Below, in pieces: positions 21,940 to 34,589 of a stretch of DNA of 64,000 nucleotides (within the stretch, counting starts at the first letter, position 1; each line of letters opens with the position of its first letter). The notes beneath the pieces are model-generated. The model worked only from the letters and a program-made list of their open reading frames with translations. It searched no databases and was not told where the DNA came from. The stretch is from Argyresthia goedartella (lineage: Eukaryota; Arthropoda; Insecta; Lepidoptera; Argyresthiidae), in contig OX463827.1 of the NCBI GenBank assembly GCA_949825045.1, positions 6,036,501 through 6,100,500 on the forward strand, given 5' to 3'. Position numbers and translations under genes: made by a program.

Positions 21940-22055
21940 ATCCTTTGCTGAAAGAAATCTCTTGTTAGAAATAAGATTGCCTTTGTAAATGTCTTTTCTA
22001 TAAGCTTGTTATGTGAATTTTCATGTGCAATAAAAATATACGAAATAAAAAATAT
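21940..22055 (+). repeat. Retroposon 3' tail fragment
   Basis: AGAAATCTCTTGTTAGAAAT and TGTGCAATAAAAATATACGA match the tail at 5,090-5,195. A GAT trinucleotide run follows at 22,121-22,137. Confidence 0.5.
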
Positions 22056-22689
22056 ATACGAGTGAAGGCCAAAGACTGTGTGCTGTTTAGCACCTAGCAG
22101 GCTTATGCTTCCCTAACCTAGATGATGATGATGATGGACATCTTGGCTGACCCTCAAAACCCCTAGAAATCTAGATCATTCCTTTCTTGTGCAAGACTAT
22201 TTCATCACACTTATTATTTGCTGTTTTCGTCTCCTTGAGTAGTTTCAAGAAACACTGGCAGCTCTCCCAGAGTACTTATCACCAACCCAACCTTGCACTC
22301 AGAACCGCACCGATACATAAACCAACGGTCTTAATGCTTTGGAATAAGTTGCATTATTCCCTGGCCGCGGGTTTTGGCAGGTTTCAGAGTATCGTGGTTG
22401 ATTAGTGACACTGTGTTGCGCAACGATTTTCCTGCGAAATGTTTATTTTGTCTCATGCTTCATTCATCTATTGTGGGCAGATCGCTCGATAGTCAACAGC
22501 CCATTCAATGTTTTTACGTTCGAACGAAACAAACATAGTGCACGTCTTTTATATAGCAGGGTGACATTTAATTATTTAACCAAATTTTAGCGAGAGATAG
22601 TACCTATCCATTAAAACAACTTTCTCTTAGAAAGAAAATATTTTTGGGTTTACCATTGTAAACCGTCATCAGCTCTTCGGGTCAACGTG

Positions 22690-22885
22690 CTGAGGATCGG
22701 CAAAAACATAAACATTTACATACAGGTATACGTTGCTTCTCGACCCACACTAGGATACCCTGTGTCGTGGTAACCAGAAACAGCGACGTCACACATATGT
22801 AAACATCCAAGACCTGGGGGTTTTTCGAACCAGGGACCTCTCGCATGGTAGGCAGAGCCACAACCGCTGCGCCACCTCTGTTTGC
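22690..22885 (-). mobile_element. tRNA-like SINE, family 2
   Basis: The minus strand reads CAGAGGTGGCGCAGCGGTTG (box A), CCTGGTTCGAAAAACC (box B-like), then the family body with TTGGATGTTTACATATGTGT and ACACAGGGTATCCTAGTG. It is the most complete minus-strand copy of the family at 7,440 and 25,805. Confidence 0.75.
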
Positions 22886-23059
22886 GACCATATTTTCTTT
22901 TGGGAAAGTAGTTCATAATGGATTCTAACATTTCCCCGAAATGTGGCCAGTTAATTAAAAGTCAGCCTGTGTATTTCGCCAGTTGCAGTTCGCGTCAAGT
23001 TTCTTGGGCTGTGAGCGAGCTGTCACCTCTCTCTCTCTCACCGAAAGAGAGATCACAGC

Positions 23060-24721
23060 TAGGGAATGCAATCCCGATCGGGATTGCAACTTTCGGGATG
23101 CCTCGGGATTAGAATTTTCAATCCCGCGGGATCCTTAGGGTTCGGGATTAGAATTTTCAATCCCGCGGGATCCTTAGGGTTCGGGATCCCGAACACATTT
23201 GTGTTTTTTTTGTATTTTAGAGCTGAATAGCATTATAACGACAACGCCTTGAGTTTTTATAGCAGCAATATTAATAAAATGAACATAATTAATCATTGCA
23301 TTAAAGTTTTGTATGTTTGTAAGCTGCTTTCCAATCAGTCGGTAGAGTTAGTTAGGAGCAGTTTTTATCACTATGTTAGGTTGATAAATAAAGTACACAA
23401 ATTTTATTCAAATTATTTTTTCATTATTAATCTGACAAACTATAGTTAAATGGCATAAAAAATAAGCATTCGCTTAATTCGGGTAATTTTGAAAATGACT
23501 TCGAAGGAAGCATAGCATGTCGATAGTTTTAACTGTTAGGCGGCATCTTTTTTCAGATGCTAGGTGCCCAGCAGCTGACAATGCCCTCTAGGGCTCAACA
23601 CTTGTAGGGACCAATGAAAGTAAACAATTGTAGGCGAATTCTATATATTGGCCTCTATTTCCCCCACATTCGTACACATTCAACTATTTTTTTATGAATG
23701 TTTCCCAATCTGTCGGTATCGTCGGTGAATATGCAAGAAGGATTAGATTTATATAGTTTAAGAGCTTCTTCTAATTCAGCTTGAAAAGAAGATGGACCGG
23801 TTGAAGCTGTTGTTGTTGCAATACATACCCGCTACTTGACCGGTTTTTATTATCTGATTGAAATTGTGTTGGATTTTTTTAAATACAACAAAACCGCAGT
23901 TTTATTCACTCGTTGTTCTAAAATACGTATTTTTAACGAATCAACCAGCTTTTTTGATAATGGCGTCTTTAACTCTTCAAGTTTTCAAATTAAGAAACGC
24001 AATACATGTTCTGCTGTTATTAAATCCGCATCTCTACGGCACAAAACTTCGACTTAATGACTTCGACTGAATTCGTTAGTTTAATGGGCTCAAATGTACG
24101 TTGAAAGTCAATAAGGGCCGCATCTTCTTTATCAGTGAAAGAGTATTCCGAGTTAGAGGCAAATGCCAGATCGATTAATGTTTTCCCACACATTGCTTGA
24201 CTCTGTTGTATGTACTTATCATGTCCGCAAGACTGGACCATCTAGTTTTGCAATCAAGAACCAGCTGAATAATTTTACCAAACCCTTCCTAAAAGTAGGT
24301 CTGCAGAACATCGTTCTTCGTCGGGGACTTCTTAAAAAGTTTAACGAGTTTTCTCAGTTTCGATATGATGGCTTGGTACTCCGAAGCCAGATCAACCTGT
24401 CTAGAAGGTAAAGAAAAACGAATCCCATCGTTATCCTCCAAGTCATCTTCCTCTTCGTCGGTGTTATAATTCTCAACATCATCATGTGCTTGCTCAGCAT
24501 CCAATTCTTGCCAAGTGTTCGTTTTATAAATCACGTCCTGTTATAGCCAACTGTAGACCGTGAGCGTAACAGAGCTGATGTTGAGGTACAACTAGACGTC
24601 CAAGCTTTAACATAACGCTAGCTCCAACATCAATGCCGAAAATCCCGATAATCTCGTTCGATTTTTCGTTTCGGGATTGATCCCGTATAATGCCTCGGGA
24701 TCCCGCGGGATTGATTCCCTA
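23060..24721 (-). mobile_element. hAT element with perfect 8-bp target duplication
   Basis: The ends TAGGGAATGCAATCCCG (left) and TAGGGAATCAATCCCGC (right, minus strand) form the terminal repeats. ATCACAGC at 23,052-23,059 and 24,722-24,729 is an exact 8-bp target-site duplication. Subterminal DNA is filled with CCCGCGGGATCC-type palindromes on both sides. It contains decayed hAT transposase frames on the minus strand. Confidence 0.9.
24020..24534 (-). pseudogene. hAT transposase remnant
   Basis: Minus-strand frames 24,289-24,534 and 24,020-24,241 give an acidic linker (YNTDEEEDDLEDNDG) followed by LVKLFKKSPTKNDVLQTYF and, after a frame change, FTDKEDAALIDFQRTFEPIK. The KSPTKND and later segments match the middle of BED-type hAT transposases. 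Frameshifts and short length make it non-functional. Confidence 0.65.
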
Positions 24722-24729
24722 ATCACAGC

Positions 24730-25312
24730 TTTCTCAAAACCATAGAAACTTGGCGCGGCCATCACCTTTTCAATACTCACGTTGTTCCATTTCCCACGTT
24801 TAGCTCGTAAGATCCGACGTCGCAAATTAGCACTATTCTCGGATTAAATTTGACAACTTCACAAACCAAGTGATAAATCCGGGCATTATGAACAATGCCC
24901 GGACATTATGAATAATGACAAACTACTTTGGGCAAATTTAATAATTATAACTTGAACTTCCTTATTTATCACTTTGCCTGGACATTATGAATATTGCCGT
25001 GTGGGTTTCGGACAATGTGATAACACAGTTATTATCAGGGAAAACACTACGGTAGCTTAGGTGAAGGGTAAAGGAGGTGAGCGAAGCGAAGCCCCCTTTA
25101 TCCTTCGTGTTAGGTTGAACATGTAAGAACAACAAGTAAAAAGCTTAAAACTAAATTAAAATTATATTAGGTTCCTACCGAGTCATAAGCTGTGATTGTA
25201 TTCCTTCGGACTCGAGCAAATGCCTCACTTTCGTGCAAACACTCCTTGACAGTTATCTATATAAAAAGGACTGATTTTGATAATTTACCTGACAGCTATA
25301 TTTAAATAAAAA
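24730..25312 (+). repeat. Dispersed repeats incl. GCTTAGGTGAAGGG arm
   Basis: Positions 25,050-25,135 are a third copy of the arm sequence seen at 6,975 and 7,860. Positions 24,860-24,990 contain two copies of GGCATTATGAA / GGACATTATGAATAATG-type sequence. No gene was found. Confidence 0.5.
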
Positions 25313-25550
25313 TAATAATAATAATACCTTGGTCACTATTTACACTCATTGATCTAGCCCCAAACTAGGATGCACTGTATCTTGGGAACTAGACAACGAT
25401 ACACATACTTATATAGATAAATATTATACTTAGATAGATAAACAACCATGACTAGCGTACAGACATCCGTTCTCATCAAACAATTATTTGCCCCCACCGG
25501 GACTCGCAGGCAGGGTCACTGCCGACTCGGCCATTCGGGTCGTCAGAATA
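25313..25550 (-). mobile_element. tRNA-like SINE, family 1
   Basis: The minus strand has GACGACCCGAATGGCCGAGT (box A region), a truncated box B with GAGTCCCGGTGGGGGCAA, then the family body AATTGTTTGATGAGAACGG, TAGACAACGATACACATAC inverse and an ATT repeat tail. Copies also lie at 52,622-52,882, 59,413-59,560 and 62,670-62,805. Confidence 0.75.
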
Positions 25551-25804
25551 TTTGCAAATGACTACAAACATCTGTAGTATTCGGATTATCTCGGAAGTGG
25601 CCCACGTTTTTCCTGCTTCTCCGCCTGTCCAGCTGTGTGTCACGGTCTGGCGTGAATCCAACATGGGATTAACAATAAATACAAAATATATTAATTTGTG
25701 TTTTTATGTGACTCCTCACGCGAAATGCTATCTTGCTGTTCATTGCCAAGCGTGAGTGGCGTGCGTGACAATTAACTCTAGGTATACCTACTCGTATTTG
25801 ACGA

Positions 25805-26012
25805 CCTCTGTGGCGCTGTGGTTGTGGCTCTGTCTACTAAACGAGAGGTTCCGGGTTCGATCCCCGGCTGGGGATGAAAGAAAACGAAAAAAATCCCTAG
25901 GTCTTGGATGTTTGTGTTTGTGATGTCGCTGTTTCTGGTTGTTCCCACGACTCATAGTATCCTAGTGTGGGGTCAGAAGCAATGCATGAATATGCCTGTA
26001 TTAAGTTTATAT
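25805..26012 (+). mobile_element. tRNA-like SINE, family 2
   Basis: Head CTCTGTGGCGCTGTGGTTGT (box A) and GGTTCCGGGTTCGATCCCCG (box B) are both intact. They are followed by the family body TTGGATGTTTGTGTTTGTGA and GTATCCTAGTGTGGGGTCAG. This is the clearest copy for defining the promoter. Confidence 0.8.
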
Positions 26013-26222
26013 ATGTACTACAGGGTGTTTTAAATAAATAAATGGTCAAGTTTAAGTCCGACTCGAGCATGAAAATATATATTTGATATTTCTGATGATA
26101 TTTCCTGTAATACTTAAGTAAAGGCATTAAGTATTTATTCAAAATATTAATAAGGGGTTTGGCCTCGGGACGCCGAGACGATAGGATGTGTCTCGGGTTC
26201 TCCGTTGGACAATAGGCCATTT

Positions 26223-26690
26223 TTAGGGTTCCGTAGAGAAACAAAGAACTCTTGTAGTTTCGTCAAGTCTGTCTGTCCGTCCGTCCGTCCGTCCGCAACT
26301 TTATGCAGAAACTATCAGACACAGTTGAAACTTGGTTTGTAGTGTATTCTGTAAACCTCTTTACGCTTTTTATACAAAAATTTAAAAATGGAACTGAAAA
26401 CAAAAAACATTTTTTTCATCAAACTTATATCATAGGTCTTCAAAAAATGACGTTGAGGTTCCTGAAATCGTTTTTCCTCACAGAAATCGTTAAAGAGGAA
26501 AAAGTGGAAAAATTTCCCCTCCCCCCTCTAACTTAACTAAGGGAGTGAAAAATTTACAAAAATATATGCTGTTTATCTCAATACACAAACACACATACAA
26601 AAACTATGAAAAACAACGTTACAAAACAAACATCCAGTCACATAATTACTTGCTACAACGAGTCCAACTCGCACTTGGCCACTTTTTTAT
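26223..26690 (+). repeat. GGGTTCCGTA-type interspersed repeat
   Basis: It begins TAGGGTTCCGTAGAGAAACA, has a CTGTCTGTCCGTCCGTCCGT tract and ends CCAACTCGCACTTGGCCACT. It is the same family as 19,895-20,290. Confidence 0.65.
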
Positions 26691-29600
26691 TGTGTTTTTT
26701 TGCGCCTAAATGACCCACCTGTGACTGTGATCTTTTTGATGTGAAGTGATTCTTGAAATGGCGTCTCACAATATAATGTATTATGTGCTAATGAAGTTAT
26801 TTCTGTTTTTATTGTGGGTGTTATTTTGTGGCATGTATAAAAGTGCAAATATCGATATGTCACCGGAAGATAGTCAAAACCGTCAGTTGATCAACTAACG
26901 CATTAGTTGAAATATTCTGTAACCTAGGTAATTATGTATGGGTTTGACTAGTGTTGAAAGAATAAGGAATGACATTACATTTTCTGCAAATTCAGCGTAT
27001 GGTTTAGTGTCTGGTTATTTTCATTCAAATCTCAAAAATCCACAATAAATACAATCAACTTGCTTACCTCGATGCAATCAACCCAAAAAGTCGCAGCGGA
27101 ACAACACCTGCCTGGCTAATCCAACGGTTATTCCAGCTCAGTTCAAAATAAGGCAAGCAGATGGGCGCAGGAAAACAATACCAATGAGATTTATAAAAGC
27201 GGACAGGCGAAGCAGGTAGACTCTTGGCATAATAGCGAGTAGCGGCAGACAATAATCTTGTGAAGACACGAAGACGAAGGCAAACTTTATTTAAACAATA
27301 GAAAAGCGAATAATTTTAACAGCTAGTGGCAGGACTCAGCGTGCTTCTTAGAGGTAATGATAAATGAATGCCTCAAGCCACTAAGAAAGATCATACTGGT
27401 AAAAGACAGTGAAACTGACAGCTCTCAGGAAAACCAAGCAGAATATAAGTCAGCCAGTATAGTAACAAAAATACTGGAAACTAGAAGGAAAGCAAGAACT
27501 TGAATAAAACATCTGCTGCTCTCCACATCCCAAATCCTTCCCACTCCACATATCCTATATTGGCTTTAGGCTGAAGAGTCGGTCGATCGAAATCCCCCTT
27601 CTTCCTCTCCCCGAGCAGGCCATTCCGCCCTCCTCAAAACTCGTGCCCTCTGGTGTGCCGGAACAGGTTTAGAACCCTGGCAGGAGAAGCACCATTCATT
27701 CATTCATGGTAATTATGGAGATTAGGGGGAGTGGTCTTTTTTGTCTTTTTTCTTGTATATTTTTTCAAAGTTATGAAAAATATGTTTGAAATCCTCGCAA
27801 CAAGGCCATTTCCGATTTTCTCCCCAAAATTGCCCCCCAAATTCAAAATCTCTTTTCTTACGTAACACGTTCGTGTTTGGGCCACATAAATAGATAAGTG
27901 TTTCAAATGTGTGTGTGTGTGTGTGGCTTGTGTTATGGGTATTAGACGACGATATGTTTTATAAAGATAAATTGTATGCAAATACATAAAAAAAAGTTCA
28001 ACAAATTAATTCATTCAGCAGTTTTGTTTTTCATCGAAATGCTCCGAACGAAACAAGCCCTATTTTTTTTTAATTCTATGTCCATCTATTCACAGACATA
28101 TAATAAGATATGCATCTATTCATACGTAGTATCCCTATATAGTCTGTGATCTATTCAGGCCAAAGTCCCACGATGATGATACCAGGACATTCTTAACGTA
28201 GACGAATTATGTATGTGGTACTTATGTACCTACCTACTTATAAAATGTAGGTGTGTGTTGGTGACCCCTCTACAAAATGAGGGCAAATAAACATTTCGTG
28301 TCTACACTCATTATTACTTATTATTTTGCAATTTCGACTCGTAACCCACCCACATATCCGATGCCTGCCCTCTGATTCCTGCCCGTAGTCGCCACGCACA
28401 ATATATGAGGGTAGGGTCGCTTGGTTTGGCATTACAAAATGAATTGAAAATGTATACCTAAAGTAATAATGTAATTTTAATTGAATATGTGTATCTATTT
28501 CCTGACAGAAGTAAAGATTACTTTAAAGCTAAATACTACCTACCGCAGTACCTACATCCGTAGGTTACTTCATTTGAGAGACAGACTCGAAATTAAACAC
28601 TATAACCACAGATATCGATGACTATAACCATGACTAGGTATTCCCAGTCGTTGAAATGATGAATTGAAATGATATTCCCTAATGAATTAGGGACTACCTA
28701 AAATGCTCGCTTTTGTTCAATTCGAATTAATAGTTCATTCACATGTACCATTGCCTAACTAGCTAACTAGACTACAATGTATATTTCTACTTACTATTGA
28801 GTGTTGTAACTACTTACTTTTGCCAACTCCTCCCGTTTGGAGGAATTCTATTATTCCAATATATCTACTAGCACTCGTGCCTCTACCAGGCCCCAGTGCT
28901 ACCCTTAACTCATTGATGTTGAGCTGACAGTAGTAGCTAAGCCACTGTGGCTCACTATTTATGTCTTTATTCTTTATTTATATCTTTATTTTTCTTCAAT
29001 AGACCTATTCTATCTGTCGTCTTTTTAGTTAGGTTTGGGTGTCTATGCTGAGCTGACTAAATATGTCACCTGTGTGGAATGTTGAGTCGACACTTTTTAT
29101 ATTTGGGTAGAATGTAGGGTGAAATTTGTGTGATGTTGATGTCTGATTGGAAGTTTTTTAGTTAGTTTTTTAGGACTTATTATAGAGACTTAGCGGATTT
29201 TTCTTAGGCAAAATCCTACCCTACACGGGGGGTACTGTAACTTACAGTATTTTTATCTTGTAGTTATTGTAAATATATCCTACTCAGTATTACCGGCTGT
29301 TTAATTGCTATAGTTTTTGACAATACTAGATCCAAATTTTCAAATTCTTCTCAAGATATTTTATTTATCCTCCGACTCCAGTGTTAAGCTGATCTCCGAG
29401 AACTTGGGTGGTACATGAGTCGGCTTACATTCTCCAAGAATTTCAGTGTGCTATAAGTGAGCAATTGTGAAATATTGTACTGTCTGCCTGTATACTGTGT
29501 GTCATCATGAGCTTTCGTGTCTGCATAGTTTCTAATTTGACGTATTAATCTACCCGATGGGTTCCTAATTGTTATATTCGTTTTCCACCTGTCCCTAGAG

Positions 29601-30284
29601 CTACAAACCCAACTGCCTGGACGAAGCAGGAGAAGGGAACATCGCATTCGGTTTGTTTATTGTTCTTAGGCTGTTGTCCCAACAGGGACCCACTTCCACC
29701 CTACCTGGTTCCTGTCCTGCAACCTTGCATCTGCCGGATCCTACCCGCGTAAACACCCCACCTTCCCTGACGCCCTCCTCCGTGCCGTCAAGAGGCGAAG
29801 TCACCAGGGGAGTCGAATTCCAACGCTAGGAACCACACTAACACACAAGGCCTGCCCTAGCCGCGATCTTTTTAAATAAAATAGTACATAGTTGGTCCTC
29901 CACCACCGTTTCACACTCTCTGAATAGGTTCGGCGAGTGAGATTAGAAACCCATAAGTACCGGTTAGTATGTGCATTACCGATACTTACCCGTAACTATT
30001 GATATTAAACCTTATCTATCACCCAACGTATATATTTAGTTTATACGTACGTTCATTTATATACGTAGGTTAGTTAAATAGTAGGTACATATTTCTGCCA
30101 ACAAAATGCTACGCAGTTTGGCGGAAATAGAATTTAAGAAGCCTCTGTAATATCAACGAAAATAAACATGTTTAAAAATAAAAACAATATGGTTAACGTT
30201 GTTTGTTTGGTCAACCGCAGTCCGTCCGCCGCCGTCACCAAAAAAATATTATTTGAGGGATAGAGGATATATAGATAGGGATAA
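26691..30284. other. Long intergenic stretch, few landmarks
   Basis: No gene was recognised over 3.6 kb. Landmarks are a GT run at 27,909-27,923, paired CCTACCTACTTA-type simple sequence near 28,228, and a possible LTR start at 29,237 (polypurine-like CACGGGGGGTAC followed by TGTAACTTACAG). No second LTR or internal coding domain could be found to support that. Positions 29,570-29,860 are GC-richer without a recognisable frame. Confidence 0.4.
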
Positions 30285-30605
30285 AAAAAAAGCTTTATTA
30301 CTGTAGATATTTACATACTTAGTAAACGTATATTTTTTTGCCATGGTCTCCCACAGAGGTCCAAGGGCGAAGAAACTACCACAGATAGTGTTTAGATATA
30401 TTCTAAAATTGTTTGTGTTTAACATAATACATATAATACAATATTAATTATTATAAATAATATCCAGGAATAAATATTTACAAAATTATTAACTACTAGC
30501 TAGTTCTGTTTTGGGTTAGACTAACCCCTTGCACTCTTTCCATTTATGTAATCACGAACATTGTAATATGCCTTTTTAGACCAAGTCGTTTTTACATGGT
30601 TTAGA
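30285..30605 (-). repeat. LINE 3' untranslated region fragment
   Basis: Nearly collinear with 17,950-18,280: CTTTATTACTGTAGATATTT, TGGTCTCCCACAGAGGTCCA versus TTGGACCACTGTGGGAGAAG-type sequence, and ACATTGTAATATGCCTTTTT. It is a 5'-truncated copy of the same non-LTR family. Confidence 0.65.
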
Positions 30606-31423
30606 CGTGGTCTTGGGTATAAAGTTTTATGCAATATGGGGAAGTAACCGAGTAACAGACAAAATAATATCCGGAGCCAGCTCCGGTAACTCAAATTTAC
30701 AGTAAGTTTAGACTATTAGTAGGCAATTGATGGGAAAACTGTCATTCCGTGCTTTTTCGTATTTTTTGTCGATATCACGAATTCATTAATAAAGGGGGGA
30801 GGTGTGAAAAGAAATAACTTCTTGATGACTATGAAACGAATTAAGTAACTCCCTCTAACTAACGTAAGATATTTTGGTCACATAATCTAACCCTCCTCTG
30901 TGTAATAAAACCACCCTTCCTAACCCTGACCCCGCTACAAGAGAGCAATTTCCGAATCAGGCAGGCCAGGATGTAGGTACAATTAAGAAGGTAGGTACAG
31001 TAGGTACGATTACTTTAACTTTATGGCTCGACACTTCTGGGTTTAGTCGCTGAAAGTGATCAATATGTCATGGAATCTTGAAATTTGGCACAGGGTGTAT
31101 CATGAACAGTATATTAACCCCTTTCCGGGCATAAATATCTAAAAAATTTCATTGCTTTTGGACTTTATCACCGAGACATAAAGTTGAATATTTGGTGGGA
31201 ATATATTTCCCGCTACCCAGAATAGGGTTAAGAGAAAAAATAATAAAAAAGGGAAAAATGATTAAAAACAGTTTATTGGTTTACGCTTAAAAAAATAGAT
31301 AATCAAAAAGCCGAGAAGTGTGGAGCGGTAATGTTAAAATCACAGATATTCAATCGTACTGTACCTACCTACCTATACCTATAGGTACATAGCATGGTGA
31401 AGTATGTATAAGCCCCTACCTAT
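30606..31423. other. Intergenic, nothing recognised
   Basis: AT-rich; GTAGGTACA simple-sequence drift occurs near 30,970-31,010 and 31,365-31,395. No gene was seen. Confidence 0.4.
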
Positions 31424-32037
31424 ACAGGGTTACTGGTAAGTCGACCTACATACGTTGGGAGATGCTAGCTTGGGTCAAAAATAACCATTGTTACCATACC
31501 AAAAAAATTACCATTTTCGACTTTAAAGAATTTTGAAGAAAAACGTCTCTGTTACACATATTGCGTACTATCTCATTTTCTTGGTGATTCAGTAAAGTTG
31601 TTTTGCTGGTTAAGGTCCAAAAAGAATACATTTATTAGTAAAAAACAACCAAAAACCAACAAATACAAAAACCCCATAATACAAGCTTTTGAGAAAAACA
31701 TTTTATTACATGTTTATTAGCGACTTTATAGCCGTCCCAGTAAAAAAAATACTAGTAACTTAATGCAAACAATATTAAAAATACCTCCAGTTCTCTGACT
31801 ATTCAAAAAGGAACAATAGTCAAATTAACTGTTTGTATGTGACTCTAAAGATGAGCTGGGCTTTACACGAAGGGTTAATTAAGATGTTGTAAGTGACAAA
31901 AAATGTAAGTAATAACAAAATATTTTTAACTTCTCTTGAGAAGTTATTATAATAGGTCTGAAAATTGAAATAGGTAATTTTGTGTTTTCTTTACGTTTTA
32001 AGACCTGGAGAATCATTTGCAATCATTTTTAGAGTGA

Positions 32038-32075
<38 letters not shown>

Positions 32076-32621
32076 TACGTATGTACGTGATCAAAATTAT
32101 GGAATTCGTTTTCTCAATAACTACTGGACCGAATCGCTTTGATGACCATATCAATCGATACGCCACGTCATGACTTAGATCTGAAAGGAGTCTAGAAAAA
32201 ATCGGTCCAGCGGTTCGTTTTTTATTTGTAAAAAACTGACTTTTTTGAACACGCAACGTTAATTTTGTATGTAATTCCAAGTATTGAGGGGTAGATGTGG
32301 GTTTTTGAGGGTGCTGGTTTCGAATCTTTCATCAGTTTTTTAAAATTCAAAATGGCGGACCCACTATGACGTCATCTTTTTCGTGAAAATTCTTTAAATT
32401 CGATAAAAAGAATTCTTCTCAAGAGAAGTTGCTTGTACGGTACTTGCTGCCGAACCGATTTTTATTTTATTATTTAAGCATACTTTATTACATAACAACA
32501 CATGTACATTTATTTATTTTACGGCACACAGATAATAATTATACACGTACTCTATCTATGGAATAGGCCCCAGATTAGAGTATATCCCAACGTATATAGG
32601 TTGACTTACCAGTAACCCTGT
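31424..32621. mobile_element. DNA element with 37-bp terminal inverted repeats
   Basis: CAGGGTTACTGGTAAGTCGA at 31,424 and CAGGGTTACTGGTAAGTCAA reading inward from 32,621 on the minus strand continue as matching 37-bp ends (to ACGTTGGGA). TA lies at both flanks. Inside is a nested repeat bounded by AACTTCTCTTGAGAAGTT (31,929) and CTTCTCAAGAGAAGTTG (32,412), with a GT dinucleotide run at 32,040-32,072. There is no transposase frame. The superfamily is unresolved. Confidence 0.7.
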
Positions 32622-33119
32622 AAATTTGAGGTTTGATTGAGTGTAGAATACGTGAGACGGTAAATCCAGTTTTTGATAGAAAATAAAGCGGTCAAGTGCG
32701 AGTTGGTCTCGCGCACGGAGGGATCCGTACCACCGTACAATGGTAGGGATGGTGTCGATTGCGAGTTGAACTCGCAAACGAAGGGTTCCATACCAGGTGT
32801 GGAGTGAATAGTTTGGATTTAAAATAGCAAAATGGTGTTTACAAAGTTGATGGTGCGGCTACTTCCACACTCCGTGTACGTGACCAGGTGCATTCATAAG
32901 TTTGTATGTGGTATCAGTGAGGACATCAAAGTTATTATTGATAAAATTGACATTGACGTAATAGCTAAGTCTTAGCTTCATTTATATTAGAATCTGTTAC
33001 AAACAGTATAGCAGAAGTAAATAACTGTATAATGGTCACCACAACGATTAAGAAGCATGTAACTACTGACAAGGCAGTATGTACAAACGATACTATTGTA
33101 TCTTTAAACTGCCGCAACC
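32622..33119. other. Intergenic with partial GGGTTCCGTA repeat
   Basis: Positions 32,683-32,800 carry CGGTCAAGTGCGAGTTGGTC and GAAGGGTTCCATACC on the plus strand, inverted relative to 19,895-20,290. The rest may be the ORF1 side of the LINE that follows, but no domain is visible. Confidence 0.45.
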
Positions 33120-33995
33120 GACAACAGAAAATCACGGCTTAAAGGTAATGCACCAAAATATACAAGGCTTTTCTGGCAAGCAACAATAATTAGAAATGTT
33201 TTTAGAAAAGCATAGATATACTTTGTATAATAGAACACTGGCTGCAAGAGTGTGCAATGCAGTTCAGCATACCAAATTATAAAGTGATCAGCTGTTTCAA
33301 TAGAAAGACTCAAACTAGAGGTGGTTCCTTAATTTTAGTAAAAGATGGTTTTAAGTGTAAAGAACGAAAGGATATTGTTAGTCTTTCTAGCGAAATGAAT
33401 GCTGAAGTCTCGTGTGTTGAGAAGGAAAAAAATATACTATTGTTAGTGTGTACAGGCGGGGCGAAGGAGATTGTGAAGTCTTTGAATCAGTGATGGAACA
33501 AGTTCTTCAACTTGCATCCAGAAACAAGTCCAAACGCGTCATAGTTTGCGGCGACTTTAACGTAGATTTACTAGACACCGCAAACCGCTCTATTCGCACT
33601 AGGATCCTAGCAGTATTTAAGTCTTACAATATTTACAATGTCTTTCTGGAGCCTACACGAATAACGGCTACCTCAGCTACTTGTCTAGATAACGTATTCG
33701 GTGAATGTAATATTTACGCTAAACCAATAGTTAAGGCATTAAGTTCTGACCACACTGTAGTATTTGAAGAAAGTAATGCTATTAAAGCCGGTTAAAGTAT
33801 TGTGTAGACCCAGACCAGTGACATTGAAGAAAAAGGAAAAATTTCGTAGTGGACTGGTGTTAAGTCTACCGTTAACACCTTACTGTGAAGATCCGAACAC
33901 ATTATATTCCAGCTTCTACAAATCTGTATCTGCGGAATTTGAAAATCTATTAGTCCGTAATTTCGTATCACCTCCCTTGACAATCATCTTTGTCT
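33120..33995 (+). pseudogene. Non-LTR retrotransposon endonuclease domain
   Basis: An APE-type endonuclease of a LINE ORF2, in two frames that meet near 33,450. VMHQNIQGFSGK-like sequence near 33,150 is decayed. RGGSLILVKDGF (33,320) is followed by VIVCGDFNVDLLDT (33,540, the GDFN metal-site motif), ATCLDNVFGE and ALSSDHTVVFEE (SDH motif). After 33,795 a third frame continues toward the RT linker before the hAT at 34,004 ends it. Frameshifts make it inactive. Confidence 0.82.
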
Positions 33996-34003
33996 CTGCC
34001 AGC

Positions 34004-34580
34004 CAGTGTTACCAGATAAAAATATAAACTACCATGTTTATCTGTTAAAATTACGGTGTTTAAGACTTAAATTACCGTAGAATCAATTAGAAAATACTGT
34101 GTAAATTACCGTGTAAAATGCAACCGAAATAACCTTGAATTTTCAATATTTTTATTTAAAAGTTATCTTCTAAAATAAGAACTTCTTTATCATATATGGC
34201 TGCCGTCATTTTTGATAACATAGTAGGTGTGAAATCAACATAGCTATGACCATTCCGGTGAATAGCTTGTTGAGCAAGTATATTTCCCTTTATGGTTTTC
34301 GTTATCAGCTTGTTCCTTTTCTTCGTTTTTATGTCGTTGAATTGACTGAATATTATTTCACACAAAAGTAAAAAAATACCATCGGATCTCTGCGACCCGA
34401 TGTCGGCCTATTGGCCTATCATCGATTTCAAACTTTTATTGTGTGTGCTACTTCCCTACACGGTAGTTAATATCTAAGAATACCATAGAAAAAGACACGG
34501 TAGCGGATCGCTACCGTAGACCGTGTATTAGCCAAAAATACCGTGGTTCTACGGTAATTACCGTGTACCTGGTAACACTG
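34004..34580 (-). mobile_element. Short hAT element (577 bp) upstream of eEF2
   Basis: Exact 12-bp terminal repeats CAGTGTTACCAG / CTGGTAACACTG are flanked by the exact 8-bp duplication CTGCCAGC (33,996-34,003 and 34,581-34,588). Subterminal DNA is rich in TACCGT/ACGGTA, including ACGGTAATTACCGT. The minus-strand frame 34,156-34,365 has IIFSQFNDIKTKKRNKLITK, which resembles the dimerisation tail of hAT transposases, so this is an internally deleted derivative. Confidence 0.9.
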
Positions 34581-34589
34581 CTGCCAGCC

